Made by a program: the position numbers and the translations under genes
Source of the DNA: CBDBCU01 sp965242615
GTDB lineage: Bacteria; Chloroflexota; Dehalococcoidia; Lucifugimonadales; UBA3495
NCBI GenBank assembly: GCA_965242615.1
Contig: CBDESR010000005.1
Location: forward strand, 2,046,001 to 2,110,000
Direction: 5' to 3'
Length of the DNA stretch: 64,000 bases
In this document: positions 9,056 through 16,711 of the stretch, one piece after another
How positions within the stretch are numbered: the stretch's first letter is position 1
How the letters are laid out: the number at the start of each line of letters is the position of its first letter
Notes under the pieces: generated by a model
The model's input: only the letters and a program-made list of their open reading frames with translations
Told to the model about the DNA's origin: nothing
Database searches by the model: none

Positions 9056-9751
9056 TTACCGGCGGCGGTACCGCTGATAGAAATGGTAGCCCCCGCCCAC
9101 CGCCACCAGCGCCGCCGCCCCGGCCGCCGCCGTCAACGCCACCCGCATCGTAGCGTCAAACCAGAAACCCAAGGGAAACATTATCAGCAGATAATCGGTG
9201 CGGGGGTTCAGCTGCCACAAATCGTTGGCGAAACTGATGCGGTGAAACAGCAGAAACAAAGCGTCAAAGCCCACCAGCGCAAAGCCGCCTACCGCCGCAA
9301 TCAGTCCCAGCGTTGCCAGCCCCCCCCACAGCAGCCGCCGGCCCAACTGCGGGATGAAAGCCCTGCCTTGTCGGATAAACCCGGCCGCCGTTGCCGCCAG
9401 CAGGTATATGCCGGCTATCGCCGCCACCGCATAAGTCCCCCAAATCAGATGCTTGACATCCCTCATGTGCGCCACTTCCCGCCCATTAAACAAATCCCGC
9501 TCCCTCCCGAAAACGGCGGCGCGCACGTGCAGCGGCTCCCCGGTGGAATTAAAGTAGCGGCGCAGCTCAGCCCCCACCCGCTCCAAGTCGGCGGGGGCAA
9601 TGCCGCTGTAAAGGGCAATATCATAGCGGTCAAAGCCGCGCCGGTACAATCCGCCATCATTCACCGCCCACGCCACGCTGCCGGCAATCAGCAGCAACGG
9701 CACGGCAACGACAAACAGGGCGGCCACGACAGCAGGGGCAAATCTTTGCAT
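9056..9751 (-). CDS. DUF1461/TIGR01906-type integral membrane protein
   Basis: The 231-residue protein has four or five hydrophobic helices: one at the N-terminus (residues 8-30), a hairpin around 110-165 and one near 200-222. An extracytoplasmic loop contains FNGREVAHMRDVK, and a later segment contains FHRISFANDLWQLNP and DYLLIMFPLGFW. These are hallmark sequences of the DUF1461 (TIGR01906) membrane family. The function of the family is unknown. The gene is a single unit with divergent mazG upstream. Confidence 0.8.
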   Translation of the reverse strand: MQRFAPAVVAALFVVAVPLLLIAGSVAWAVNDGGLYRRGFDRYDIALYSGIAPADLERVGAELRRYFNSTGEPLHVRAAVFGRERDLFNGREVAHMRDVKHLIWGTYAVAAIAGIYLLAATAAGFIRQGRAFIPQLGRRLLWGGLATLGLIAAVGGFALVGFDALFLLFHRISFANDLWQLNPRTDYLLIMFPLGFWFDATMRVALTAAAGAAALVAVGGGYHFYQRYRRR

Positions 9752-9818
9752 CGTTACTCCCGGAGAGAACCGACTAGTTAGGCGAGGATAATAGATAATC
9801 TAACACCGTTGCCGCCGA

Positions 9819-9847
9819 TTGAACAATGGCCGCCGTTCCGCTATAAT
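9819..9847 (+). promoter_or_regulatory. Strong sigma70-type promoter of mazG
   Basis: TTGAAC (9819-9824), a 17-bp spacer and TATAAT (9842-9847) form a near-consensus promoter. The expected transcription start (about 9854-9856) falls on the GTG start codon at 9856, implying a leaderless message. Confidence 0.7.
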
Positions 9848-9855
9848 GCCGCCCC

Positions 9856-10668
9856 GTGAGTACCGAACCGGCTGCCAACCCCATTCCCGACCGCGACTTG
9901 GGCGACTTCCGCGCCTTGACCGACATCGTCGCCCGGTTGCGCGCCCCCGGCGGTTGCCCTTGGGACCGGGAGCAGACCCACGAATCGCTGAAACGCCATT
10001 TGCTGGAGGAATGTTACGAGGCTTTGGAAGCCATTGACCAAGGGGAGCCGGCGCTACTGGCCGAGGAGTTGGGTGATTTGCTGGTGCAGATTGCCTTTCA
10101 CGCCGATATTGCCCGGGAAGCCGGCCACTTTACCTTGGCCGAAGTGATTGCCGGCGTCAACCGCAAACTCATCCGCCGCCATCCCCATGTTTTCGGCAAC
10201 GCCAAGGCCGCCGACGCCCGGGCAGTGGAATTGAATTGGGAGCAGTTGAAAGCCCAAGAGCGGCAGGAACGGGGCATCCGCAAATCCCCGGTCGATGGCA
10301 TCCCGGCAGCCCTACCGGCTTTGAGCTATGCCCAGCTGATGCAGGACCGGGCGGCCAAAGCCGGGTTTGACTGGCCGGATCTGGATGGCGTACTGGATAA
10401 GGTGGTCGAGGAAGCGGCCGAATTACGCCAGGCTGCCACCGCCGCCGACCGCCAGCACGAATTGGGCGACTTGCTGCTGGTACTGGTCAACCTCGGCCGC
10501 TGGCTGGAAGTGCAAGCCGAGGATGCCTTGCGCCAAGCCAACGCCCGTTTCCGCAACCGCTACCGGCAAATGGAGCAACTGGCTGAACAGCGCGGCCTGG
10601 ACTTCGCGAACCTGCTGTTAGATGACAAAGAATCCCTATGGCAGGAAGCCAAAAAACTGGTAGGATAG
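9856..10668 (+). CDS. mazG: Nucleoside triphosphate pyrophosphohydrolase MazG
   Basis: The 270-residue protein has two MazG repeats. The first contains CPWDREQTHESLKRHLLEE and the metal-binding pattern EECYE...EELGD (about residues 55-80); the second is near residues 170-215, with EEAAEL and HELGDLL. MazG hydrolyses (d)NTPs to the monophosphate and pyrophosphate, cleaning aberrant nucleotides or lowering alarmone. The start is GTG at 9856 with no ribosome site; the promoter directly upstream suggests leaderless translation. Confidence 0.92.
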   Translation: MSTEPAANPIPDRDLGDFRALTDIVARLRAPGGCPWDREQTHESLKRHLLEECYEALEAIDQGEPALLAEELGDLLVQIAFHADIAREAGHFTLAEVIAGVNRKLIRRHPHVFGNAKAADARAVELNWEQLKAQERQERGIRKSPVDGIPAALPALSYAQLMQDRAAKAGFDWPDLDGVLDKVVEEAAELRQAATAADRQHELGDLLLVLVNLGRWLEVQAEDALRQANARFRNRYRQMEQLAEQRGLDFANLLLDDKESLWQEAKKLVG

Positions 10669-10759
10669 GGGGCGTCAAAACCGGCAGGATAAGACCTAGG
10701 CCCATTCTGAACCGGCTGCCGGATGGACCGGCCCAAACTACGGCGGAAAGGAGACCGCA

Positions 10760-11233
10760 ATGGACATTCTGAAGCGACTGGCGGCCATCTACCTCTTTCT
10801 GATGGCGGCGGTAGTGGTATTTCTCTGGATTACCAGCGCCGTCTTTGACAACAGCTCCGGCGATTATGCCATGTGGCAGTTGGCGGACAAGTTTATGGGC
10901 TTTGCCGCCATTCCCCTAATGCTGCTGGTCGCCATTGTCCGCAAGGCAATGCTGTGCCGGCAGGAAAAGGCTGACGGCGGCGGGAACGGCATCACCCGGA
11001 ACTACTTGGAAACGAACTTGTCCCTGGCTGGAGCCATCGTCCTGACGATGTATTTCTACTGGAACTGGTTCTATTCCTTCTGGCCGATGAACGAGCCGTG
11101 GCTGATTGAGGGTTCGCCGGTGCTGCTGCACATCCACCTCAGTTACTGGGGTTACATCCATCCCCTATTTGTGCTGCTGAGCCTCTCTACCGGGGCTTTC
11201 CTGTGGCGGTGCGCCGGGCGGAAACCGGGTTAA
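10760..11233 (+). CDS. Small membrane protein, first tandem copy
   Basis: The family is not recognised. The 157-residue product has four hydrophobic segments (about residues 6-26, 45-65, 88-108 and 130-150) joined by short loops, so it is an inner-membrane protein. A conserved-looking loop reads NEPWLIEGSPVLLHIHLSYW, with aromatic and His residues. The ATG at 10760 follows AAAGGAG. The next gene, about 100 bp downstream, is a close copy, so this is a recent tandem duplication. Confidence 0.7.
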   Translation: MDILKRLAAIYLFLMAAVVVFLWITSAVFDNSSGDYAMWQLADKFMGFAAIPLMLLVAIVRKAMLCRQEKADGGGNGITRNYLETNLSLAGAIVLTMYFYWNWFYSFWPMNEPWLIEGSPVLLHIHLSYWGYIHPLFVLLSLSTGAFLWRCAGRKPG

Positions 11234-11333
11234 AAGCGGTGCGCGGGATTTGCGGCCGGCGGGGCGCTGCGTCAACAAGGGTCGAAACCGTCGGAATAAG
11301 GGTTGACCACCCGGGTTGAGGGAGGAGACGGCA

Positions 11334-11801
11334 ATGGACATTCTGAAGCGGCTGGCGGCCATCTACCTTTTTCTGATGGCGGCGGTGGTGGTGTTCCTCT
11401 GGATTACCAGTGTCGTTTTTGACAACAGTTCCGGGGATTACCCCATGTGGCAGTTGGCGAATTGGTTTATGGGGCTGGCTGCTATTCCCCTGCTGCTACT
11501 GGTCAGTATTGTCTGCAAGGTACTGCTGTGCCGGCAGGAACGGGCTGAGGGCGCGGATGGCGGCATCACCCGGAATTATCTGGAAACTAACCTTTCCTTG
11601 GCTGCCGCCATCGTGCTGACGATGTATTTCTACTGGAACTGGTTCCATTCCTTTTGGCCGATGAACGAACCGTGGTTGATTGAAGGTTCGCCGGTGCTGC
11701 TGCATATCCACCTCAGTTACTGGGGCTATGTTCACCCCATATTTGTGTTGCTGAGCTTGGCTACCGGGGCGTGGCTGTGGCGGTGCGCGGGACGGAAGTA
11801 A
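11334..11801 (+). CDS. Small membrane protein, second tandem copy
   Basis: This 155-residue product is colinear with the gene at 10760-11233 and by eye about 85-90% identical, including NEPWLIEGSPVLLHIHLSYW and the start MDILKRLAAIYLFLMAA. Differences cluster in the cytoplasmic loop after helix 2 and at the C-terminus. The ATG at 11334 follows GGGAGGAG; a TTG at 11316 is in frame but less likely. Four membrane helices are predicted. Function unknown. Confidence 0.7.
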   Translation: MDILKRLAAIYLFLMAAVVVFLWITSVVFDNSSGDYPMWQLANWFMGLAAIPLLLLVSIVCKVLLCRQERAEGADGGITRNYLETNLSLAAAIVLTMYFYWNWFHSFWPMNEPWLIEGSPVLLHIHLSYWGYVHPIFVLLSLATGAWLWRCAGRK

Positions 11802-11869
11802 AGTTAATAGCGGGCAACGTTAGGAGCGACACCTTAAAACCCGCTCTCAAGGCAAAGGGCGTTAATGCA

Positions 11870-11904
11870 AACCCGCCATTCCTGCGGTATAGGAATGGCG
11901 GGTT
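11870..11904. terminator. Bidirectional terminator hairpin
   Basis: A perfect 14-bp stem (11870-11883 with 11891-11904) and a 7-nt loop lie between the convergent genes ending at 11801 and 11936. The flanking T/A tracts are weak, so efficiency is uncertain. Confidence 0.55.
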
Positions 11905-11935
11905 AACTATTCTGGCAGCTTGGGCTGGATTGGAC

Positions 11936-13810
11936 TTACCGCGCGTGGCCTACGCTTTCCAGTTCCGTGGTAAAGCGTTCCCCCAAGCGCGGCGTCCAGT
12001 CGCCAACCCGGGGGCCGATGGCGTAGAGGCTGGCCGTTTGCACTACCGGAATGACCGTCCGATTGCCCAGGATTATCGCGTAAGCCTGGCGGATGAGCCG
12101 GTCTTTCTCCTCCAGGTTGGTCGACGCCTGAATCTGTGGAGTCAGGGCTTCCAGGTCGGGATTGCAGGCAAAAAGAGCCGTCCGCTCTTGAGTGCAGCGG
12201 TATTGGGAAATCAGCCGGCGGGTGGTGTCGGTCAGATGCCCCAGCCGCATCAGCCAGATTTTACCCTCCAGTTCCCGGCCGCGGCGCATTGCCGAGTGGG
12301 CGCTGCCTTGAATGTTCAGCTTCAAGTCCACATTCAAGCCCACGGCTTCCCACATCCCGGCAATGGCTTCCGCCAACTGCGGCCCTTCCGGGATGCCGCC
12401 CAAAGGCCGCTGCTGAAACTCGATAGTAATGCCGGCCTTGCCTGACGCGTCCAACAGTTGCTTGGCCCGTTCCGGGTCATAGGGTTCCGGGGTTTCCCAC
12501 TGGGCATCATAGCCCAAGGAAATGGGCGACAGGTCGGTAATGCCGGTCGGCACCGCGCCGCCGAAAAAGACCACATCCGCCAGTTCCTGCCGGTTAATCG
12601 CCAGGCTCAAGGCTTCCCGAAACTGCGGGTCAGCCATCGGGTTGTCGGGGTTGGGAGCGTCAATTCCGGTAGTGCCGGGGATATAGACCACCGGGACGAT
12701 AAAGACGCCGGCCACGCCCGGGTTCAGCAGGGTGCGAACTTGGGCCGCTTCCGCCTGCCGCTTGAAAGAACCGGGCAGCAGGGCAATATCCACTTCCTGA
12801 CTCAGCACCTGCGCCAACCGGGTCGAGGCTTCCGGAGTAATGCGAAACTCCAGGTTCTGCCATTGGGGGACGATGCGCCAATGCCGGCCTTCGGCGGCTT
12901 CGAGGGAGATGGATTCGCCCAACTTGTGGTCAACGAACTGATAGGGGCCGGTGCCGATGGCATTACGGCGGGCTTCATCCAACCCCACCTTTTCCACATA
13001 GGCCCGGGACAGCATACCGGTGCCGTTGTTGCCCGAGGACAAGTCCATAAAGGCGGTCAGGTAGGGCGCGCCGGTGTATTGCACTTCCACGGTGTAGGTA
13101 TCCACCGCCTGCACTTCCGGCGCGGACTGCAACTGCGCCGCCACTGACGGGTGGGTGGATTCCTCATTAAACAGCCACTGGTCCAGGCTGTAGGCGGCAT
13201 CGGCGGCGGTGAACTCGCCCCAACCGTCGTGGAACGGAACGCCTTGCTCCAACTGGTAGGTAACGGTGCGGCCGTCGGCGGACAGCGACCATTCTTTAGC
13301 CAAGCCGGGCTTGAACTCCCAGGTAACCGGGTCGAGGAGCAGCAGGGTTTCCATCACCCGCTCCCAGTAGAAACGCTGGGTAACGCCCTCCCAAGGCAGC
13401 CAGGACTCGGTATCGTAGTCAAACTCGGAAACGGTCAAAGTCCCTTCCGGCAGCCGCATTGCATCGGCCGGTTCGGGGACGGCGGTGGGCTGGGGCGTCG
13501 GCGCCGATTGCTGCTGCTGGGCGGCGGCCGCCGGAACCGGGGCTTGCGATTGGTCGGCGGCGGGTTCGGCCGGCGCGCTGGACGGCGGCGCGGCCGCTTC
13601 CGGCGCCGGGGACGACGGATCCGCGGCCGGGGCTTGCGCCGGCGCCGTATCCCGCTGGGCCGAAGCCGGTTGGACGGCCGCCGCCGGTGCGGCCGGGGCC
13701 GCCGGCGCCACTGTCGGATTAGCCGCGCTGCCGCAGCTCACCGCCAGCAAGGGGACAATCGCCAGGGCAAGGTAGAAAAACAACCGGTTAAGACCGCCAA
13801 ACCTTTTCAT
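11936..13810 (-). CDS. ABC transporter substrate-binding lipoprotein (SBP family 5)
   Basis: The 624-residue protein has a lipoprotein signal peptide ending in LLAVSC (Cys at about residue 26), then a long low-complexity linker rich in Ala, Pro and Gln (about 27-115), then a family 5 solute-binding fold of the peptide/nickel/oligopeptide type. Supporting segments are WEFKPGLAKEWSLSADGRTV, PFHDGW and GTGPYQFVDH. It is presumably anchored to the outer face of the cytoplasmic membrane and delivers peptides or similar solutes to an ABC permease. No permease or ATPase gene lies nearby. Confidence 0.88.
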   Translation of the reverse strand: MKRFGGLNRLFFYLALAIVPLLAVSCGSAANPTVAPAAPAAPAAAVQPASAQRDTAPAQAPAADPSSPAPEAAAPPSSAPAEPAADQSQAPVPAAAAQQQQSAPTPQPTAVPEPADAMRLPEGTLTVSEFDYDTESWLPWEGVTQRFYWERVMETLLLLDPVTWEFKPGLAKEWSLSADGRTVTYQLEQGVPFHDGWGEFTAADAAYSLDQWLFNEESTHPSVAAQLQSAPEVQAVDTYTVEVQYTGAPYLTAFMDLSSGNNGTGMLSRAYVEKVGLDEARRNAIGTGPYQFVDHKLGESISLEAAEGRHWRIVPQWQNLEFRITPEASTRLAQVLSQEVDIALLPGSFKRQAEAAQVRTLLNPGVAGVFIVPVVYIPGTTGIDAPNPDNPMADPQFREALSLAINRQELADVVFFGGAVPTGITDLSPISLGYDAQWETPEPYDPERAKQLLDASGKAGITIEFQQRPLGGIPEGPQLAEAIAGMWEAVGLNVDLKLNIQGSAHSAMRRGRELEGKIWLMRLGHLTDTTRRLISQYRCTQERTALFACNPDLEALTPQIQASTNLEEKDRLIRQAYAIILGNRTVIPVVQTASLYAIGPRVGDWTPRLGERFTTELESVGHAR

Positions 13811-13948
13811 TCCGGCGCCTCCATTGGGGACAAAATGGGGATTGGGCTAAAGTTCCGGGACAATAATACTCTAAAACCGGCGGTTAAGCATCCCGTACCG
13901 TCATTCCCGTTAGGTTTATCGCCTATAGAAACGTCATTCCTGTGCCAA

Positions 13949-13984
13949 CGGGAATCCAGACGCCGCGGCATTTCTGGATTCCCG
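13949..13984. terminator. Intergenic hairpin (dispersed-repeat type)
   Basis: A perfect 12-bp inverted repeat (13949-13960 with 13973-13984) lies between two minus-strand genes, after the hydrolase stop. The arms contain GGGAATCCAGA and a GTCATTCC motif lies just before, like dispersed repeat elements elsewhere in the window. It may end transcription of the hydrolase. Confidence 0.4.
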
Positions 13985-14018
13985 ATTGTCCTTGTCGTCC
14001 GTTGACCGGCTTTCGTCC

Positions 14019-14855
14019 CTAATCCGCCGTAACCGCCAGTTCCCGGTCGGCTACCGTAGACCCCACATAGCGGCTCAGGAACCGGGCCATATTCTCCACT
14101 ATGGCTTGGCTGAACGTCGGTATCCGGTCAAACATATGATCCTGCTCGGCAAACAGGCACAAGTCCGCCGGTACGCCCGATTGCTCCAAAGTATGGAACA
14201 TCCGCAGCGTCATCTCGTGCGGCACCCGGTCGTCGTTAGTGCCGTGCAGCAGCAAGGTCGGTGGGTAGCTGCCATCCAACCGTTCGATAGGATTGGCGGC
14301 GCGGAGGGCGGCTGCCGACCGGTCGGCGGCGGTGTAAGGCTCCAGTTGCGGCCGCCGCCAGTATTCGCTGATGTCCGACACCGGAGCCACCCCGATAACC
14401 GCCGACACCCGGCTGCTGTAGTCGGGCAGAAAACTGCTGCCGTTATGGGGTTCCTCAAACTCCCCGCTGCCGTTGGTCGCACCGGCCAGCAAAGTCAAAT
14501 GTCCCCCGGCTGACTTGCCGCCCAAGGCAATCCGCTCCGGGTCAATGCCCAGCCCGGCGGCGTTGGCCCGCATCCAGCGGATAATCGCCTTGACATCCTG
14601 AATCGCCGCCGGCCAGATGGCTTGCTCCAGCACCCGATACTCCCCGGTAACGCAGACGAAACCCCGCTCGGCCATGGGGATGCCGTAGCGTTCCGGCAGC
14701 GGCGACCGGTCAGCAGTCAGCCACCCGCCGCCGGGCAGAAACAGCAGAGCCGGGGCCGGCCCGTCGGTATCGGCCGGCCGGGCCACATCCACCGTCAAGT
14801 CAATCCCGCCAAAGTTGCCGACTACTACATTCCGCTCCAAGCTAACCTGCGTCAT
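14019..14855 (-). CDS. Alpha/beta hydrolase (esterase/lipase, BD-FAE-like)
   Basis: The 278-residue protein has an alpha/beta-hydrolase fold: oxyanion motif LPGGGW, nucleophile elbow GGKSAGG (Ser), a late Asp region HGTNDDRVP, and the catalytic His in EQDHMFD. This resembles carboxylesterases/kynurenine-formamidase-like enzymes that hydrolyse small esters. I moved the start to the ATG at 14855 because a strong AAGGAGGG ribosome site is 7 nt upstream; an in-frame upstream start at 14903 is less likely. No signal peptide, so it is cytoplasmic. Confidence 0.85.
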   Translation of the reverse strand: MTQVSLERNVVVGNFGGIDLTVDVARPADTDGPAPALLFLPGGGWLTADRSPLPERYGIPMAERGFVCVTGEYRVLEQAIWPAAIQDVKAIIRWMRANAAGLGIDPERIALGGKSAGGHLTLLAGATNGSGEFEEPHNGSSFLPDYSSRVSAVIGVAPVSDISEYWRRPQLEPYTAADRSAAALRAANPIERLDGSYPPTLLLHGTNDDRVPHEMTLRMFHTLEQSGVPADLCLFAEQDHMFDRIPTFSQAIVENMARFLSRYVGSTVADRELAVTAD

Positions 14856-15045
14856 TTGCGTTCCCTCCTTAACCCGATTTGAGTTTGAGGGGTAGTGTAA
14901 CACGGTTTTAGCGAATGGGTGGGAAAGGCGATAAAATTCGCTCGGCAGTCGCCCCTTCCCCGGAACCGGTTGCCGAACAGAAACCGCAAAAGCAATAAGT
15001 TATGCTATACTGAATAATCAACCCTAAACTGGAGCAATTGGCCTT

Positions 15046-15819
15046 ATGACCCAAGCCAGCCCTACCGTTATCAACGACATCGCCGACCTGTATCGGATTC
15101 TGGATGAGCAGCCTCAGTGGGCCGAAGCCATCCGCAGCCGGATACTGGGCTCCGAACTGCTGTCCGTACCGCAACGGTTGGACCAGTTGACCGAACAAAT
15201 CCACGAACTCCGGGAAACCGTAAGTCAACTGGCCGCGACCGCTGCGGAACACACCCGCCAGTTCGTCGAGTTGCGGGAAACCGCCGCGGAACACACCCGC
15301 CAGTTCGCCGAGTTGCGGGAAACCGTAAGTCAACTGGCCGCGACCGCCGAGGAAAGCACCCGTCATATCATCGAGTTGTGCCGGATTACCGAACTCCAAA
15401 CCCGGCGGATGAACCGGATGGAGACGGACATCGGCAAAGTCAAGGGGATTGGCGCCCAGATTCGGGCCGAGCAAACCATTGCCGTCATCGCCGACGAATT
15501 GGATTTGTTCAACCCGGTCCAGGTCCCGACCGCCGAACTGGTGAATTTCGCCCACCAACTCAAACTCGACCGTTCCGCCCGGAGCAGCTTCATCCGGGCT
15601 GACCTGGTCTTTCTGGCCCAGGATGCCCACCAGTCGCCCATATACTGCGCGGTAGAAGTCTCCTGGACCGTCGCCCATCGGGATTTGCAGCGCGCCCGCC
15701 GCAATGCCGAACTGCTCAAACGAGCCACCGGAACCCCGGCCCAGGCCGTCGTCGCCGGCGAACGTTACGAGGAACATCTCAACTGGACGGGCGTCGCCTG
15801 GTGCGAACTGGAGGACTAA
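15046..15819 (+). CDS. Coiled-coil protein with nuclease-like C-terminus, copy 1
   Basis: The 257-residue protein has three parts: an N-terminal segment NDIADLYRILDEQPQWAEA; a central coiled coil (about residues 40-130) made of repeats of ELRET...AATAEEHTRQF type; and a C-terminal domain with YCAVEVSWT followed by RRNAELL and PAQAVVAG. The ExS/ExK-like strand and following helix resemble a PD-(D/E)XK nuclease fold, but the catalytic Lys is not obvious. A second family member is at 35628-36365. The coiled coil contains register-preserving DNA repeats. A TATACT box at 15006-15011 is a possible -10. Function unknown. Confidence 0.7.
   Translation: MTQASPTVINDIADLYRILDEQPQWAEAIRSRILGSELLSVPQRLDQLTEQIHELRETVSQLAATAAEHTRQFVELRETAAEHTRQFAELRETVSQLAATAEESTRHIIELCRITELQTRRMNRMETDIGKVKGIGAQIRAEQTIAVIADELDLFNPVQVPTAELVNFAHQLKLDRSARSSFIRADLVFLAQDAHQSPIYCAVEVSWTVAHRDLQRARRNAELLKRATGTPAQAVVAGERYEEHLNWTGVAWCELED
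15244..15327 (+). repeat. Two 42-bp in-frame tandem repeats in coiled-coil gene
   Basis: Two adjacent 42-bp units (15244-15285 and 15286-15327) differ at only about three positions. A 30-bp segment at 15211-15240 also recurs exactly at 15316-15345, 105 bp on. Both spacings equal whole heptads (14 and 35 residues), so length changes would keep the coiled-coil register. Confidence 0.8.
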
Positions 15820-16111
15820 CCAGCAAAGCCCGGCAGAAACCCCAGCCCTTTGCCGACGGTCTGCGCCAAATCCCCAGACGCCATTCAATCCCGAGCTTTG
15901 CCCGGAACCCCGGCTGGCGGCGGTGTAGTTGCTGGGGGATTCCGGCGTTTAGGGATTGCGCTCCCCGGCTAGAGGTTGCCCAAGTTGGGGTCAAGTTTGG
16001 CAGTAGCGTAACACGGTTTGGGTGAAGGGTGGGGAATGTGGATAATGGCAAGTCCCGGCGTATCTTTGACCGAAAACTACCAAAAGTCATCAAAAATCGT
16101 GCTTGCTCCCC
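15820..16111. other. Intergenic stretch without a credible gene
   Basis: The gap between the coiled-coil gene and the small lipoprotein holds no ORF with a ribosome site or plausible composition. A 12-bp sequence (GTAACACGGTTT) at 16008-16019 repeats one at 14897-14908, on the other side of the coiled-coil gene. The promoter of the next gene begins at about 16112. Confidence 0.5.
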
Positions 16112-16139
16112 TTGCAAAACCTGCTCGATTATGTATAAT
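16112..16139 (+). promoter_or_regulatory. Sigma70-type promoter of small lipoprotein gene
   Basis: TTGCAA (16112-16117), a 16-bp spacer and TATAAT (16134-16139). The gene start is about 60 nt downstream with its own AGGAG ribosome site. Confidence 0.6.
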
Positions 16140-16197
16140 AATCCGCACATCTGTTTGAGACGCACAGTTCCCATACGGCGAGTTAGGAGTATTAGTT

Positions 16198-16479
16198 ATG
16201 AAAGCCCTCGTCACCTTCTCTCTTGTGGTGTTCGTCCTTCTATTGTTGGCTTGCTCGCAACCTCTGACCGAGGAGCGTTTGTCCGATACCCGCCAGAAGG
16301 CCAAAATCATGTATAGCAAGGCGGTGGGACGGTGTCCTAAGTCCTCCCCTGAGTTCGTGGCTGTCGAAAATGCGAAAAACATTTTCTACAACAGGCTCAT
16401 GGCGGCGGCGGGCAGCACCAGAGAGGTTTCAAAGCAAATAACGTTAGAGAAGCCCGAGAAAGCTTTAACACCCGTTTGA
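16198..16479 (+). CDS. Small lipoprotein of unknown function
   Basis: The 93-residue product has a typical lipoprotein signal: Lys near the N-terminus, a hydrophobic run, and the lipobox LLAC with Cys at residue 19. The mature part is short, polar and helical, with no recognised domain. The ATG at 16198 follows TTAGGAG at a good distance, and a clear promoter lies upstream, so the gene is likely real despite its size. It sits between two defence-like genes; no functional link is evident. Confidence 0.65.
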   Translation: MKALVTFSLVVFVLLLLACSQPLTEERLSDTRQKAKIMYSKAVGRCPKSSPEFVAVENAKNIFYNRLMAAAGSTREVSKQITLEKPEKALTPV

Positions 16480-16518
16480 GGGAAACTCTCAACGACTTTG
16501 ATAAGAGTTTGAGAGAAG

Positions 16519-16586
16519 CTGGATGTCGTCCTTGGCATCATAGGTTTTTCGACTGGATGTCGTCCTTGGCATCGTAGGCTTTTCGA
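16519..16586. repeat. 34-bp tandem repeat, two copies
   Basis: Two adjacent 34-bp units (16519-16552 and 16553-16586) differ at two positions. They lie between the small lipoprotein and the palindromic promoter of the methyltransferase-HNH gene. No coding role is apparent. Confidence 0.75.
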
Positions 16587-16610
16587 GTAGTGCCTTCTGG
16601 TTTCTTAACC

Positions 16611-16658
16611 TACCTTAAACCGTCATCCCTGTTTTCACAAGGATGACGGTTTAAGGTA
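16611..16658. repeat. Perfect 18-bp inverted repeat over the methyltransferase promoter
   Basis: The arms 16611-16628 and 16641-16658 are perfectly complementary, with a 12-nt loop. The core CCGTCATCC...GGATGACGG resembles dispersed CGTCATTCC elements elsewhere in the window. It overlaps the -35 box and spacer of the promoter at 16634-16662, so it could be an operator, a terminator for the upstream gene, or both. Confidence 0.75.
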
Positions 16659-16662
16659 TAAT
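16634..16662 (+). promoter_or_regulatory. Promoter of methyltransferase-HNH gene, inside palindrome
   Basis: TTCACA (16634-16639), a 17-bp spacer and TATAAT (16657-16662). The -35 lies in the loop of the palindrome and the spacer is its right arm. Transcription would start about 40 nt before the ATG at 16712. Confidence 0.65.
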
Positions 16663-16711
16663 TGTTGCATATACCGTCCCCCCGCACCCAACCAAAAGGC
16701 AGGCCCCTTTA

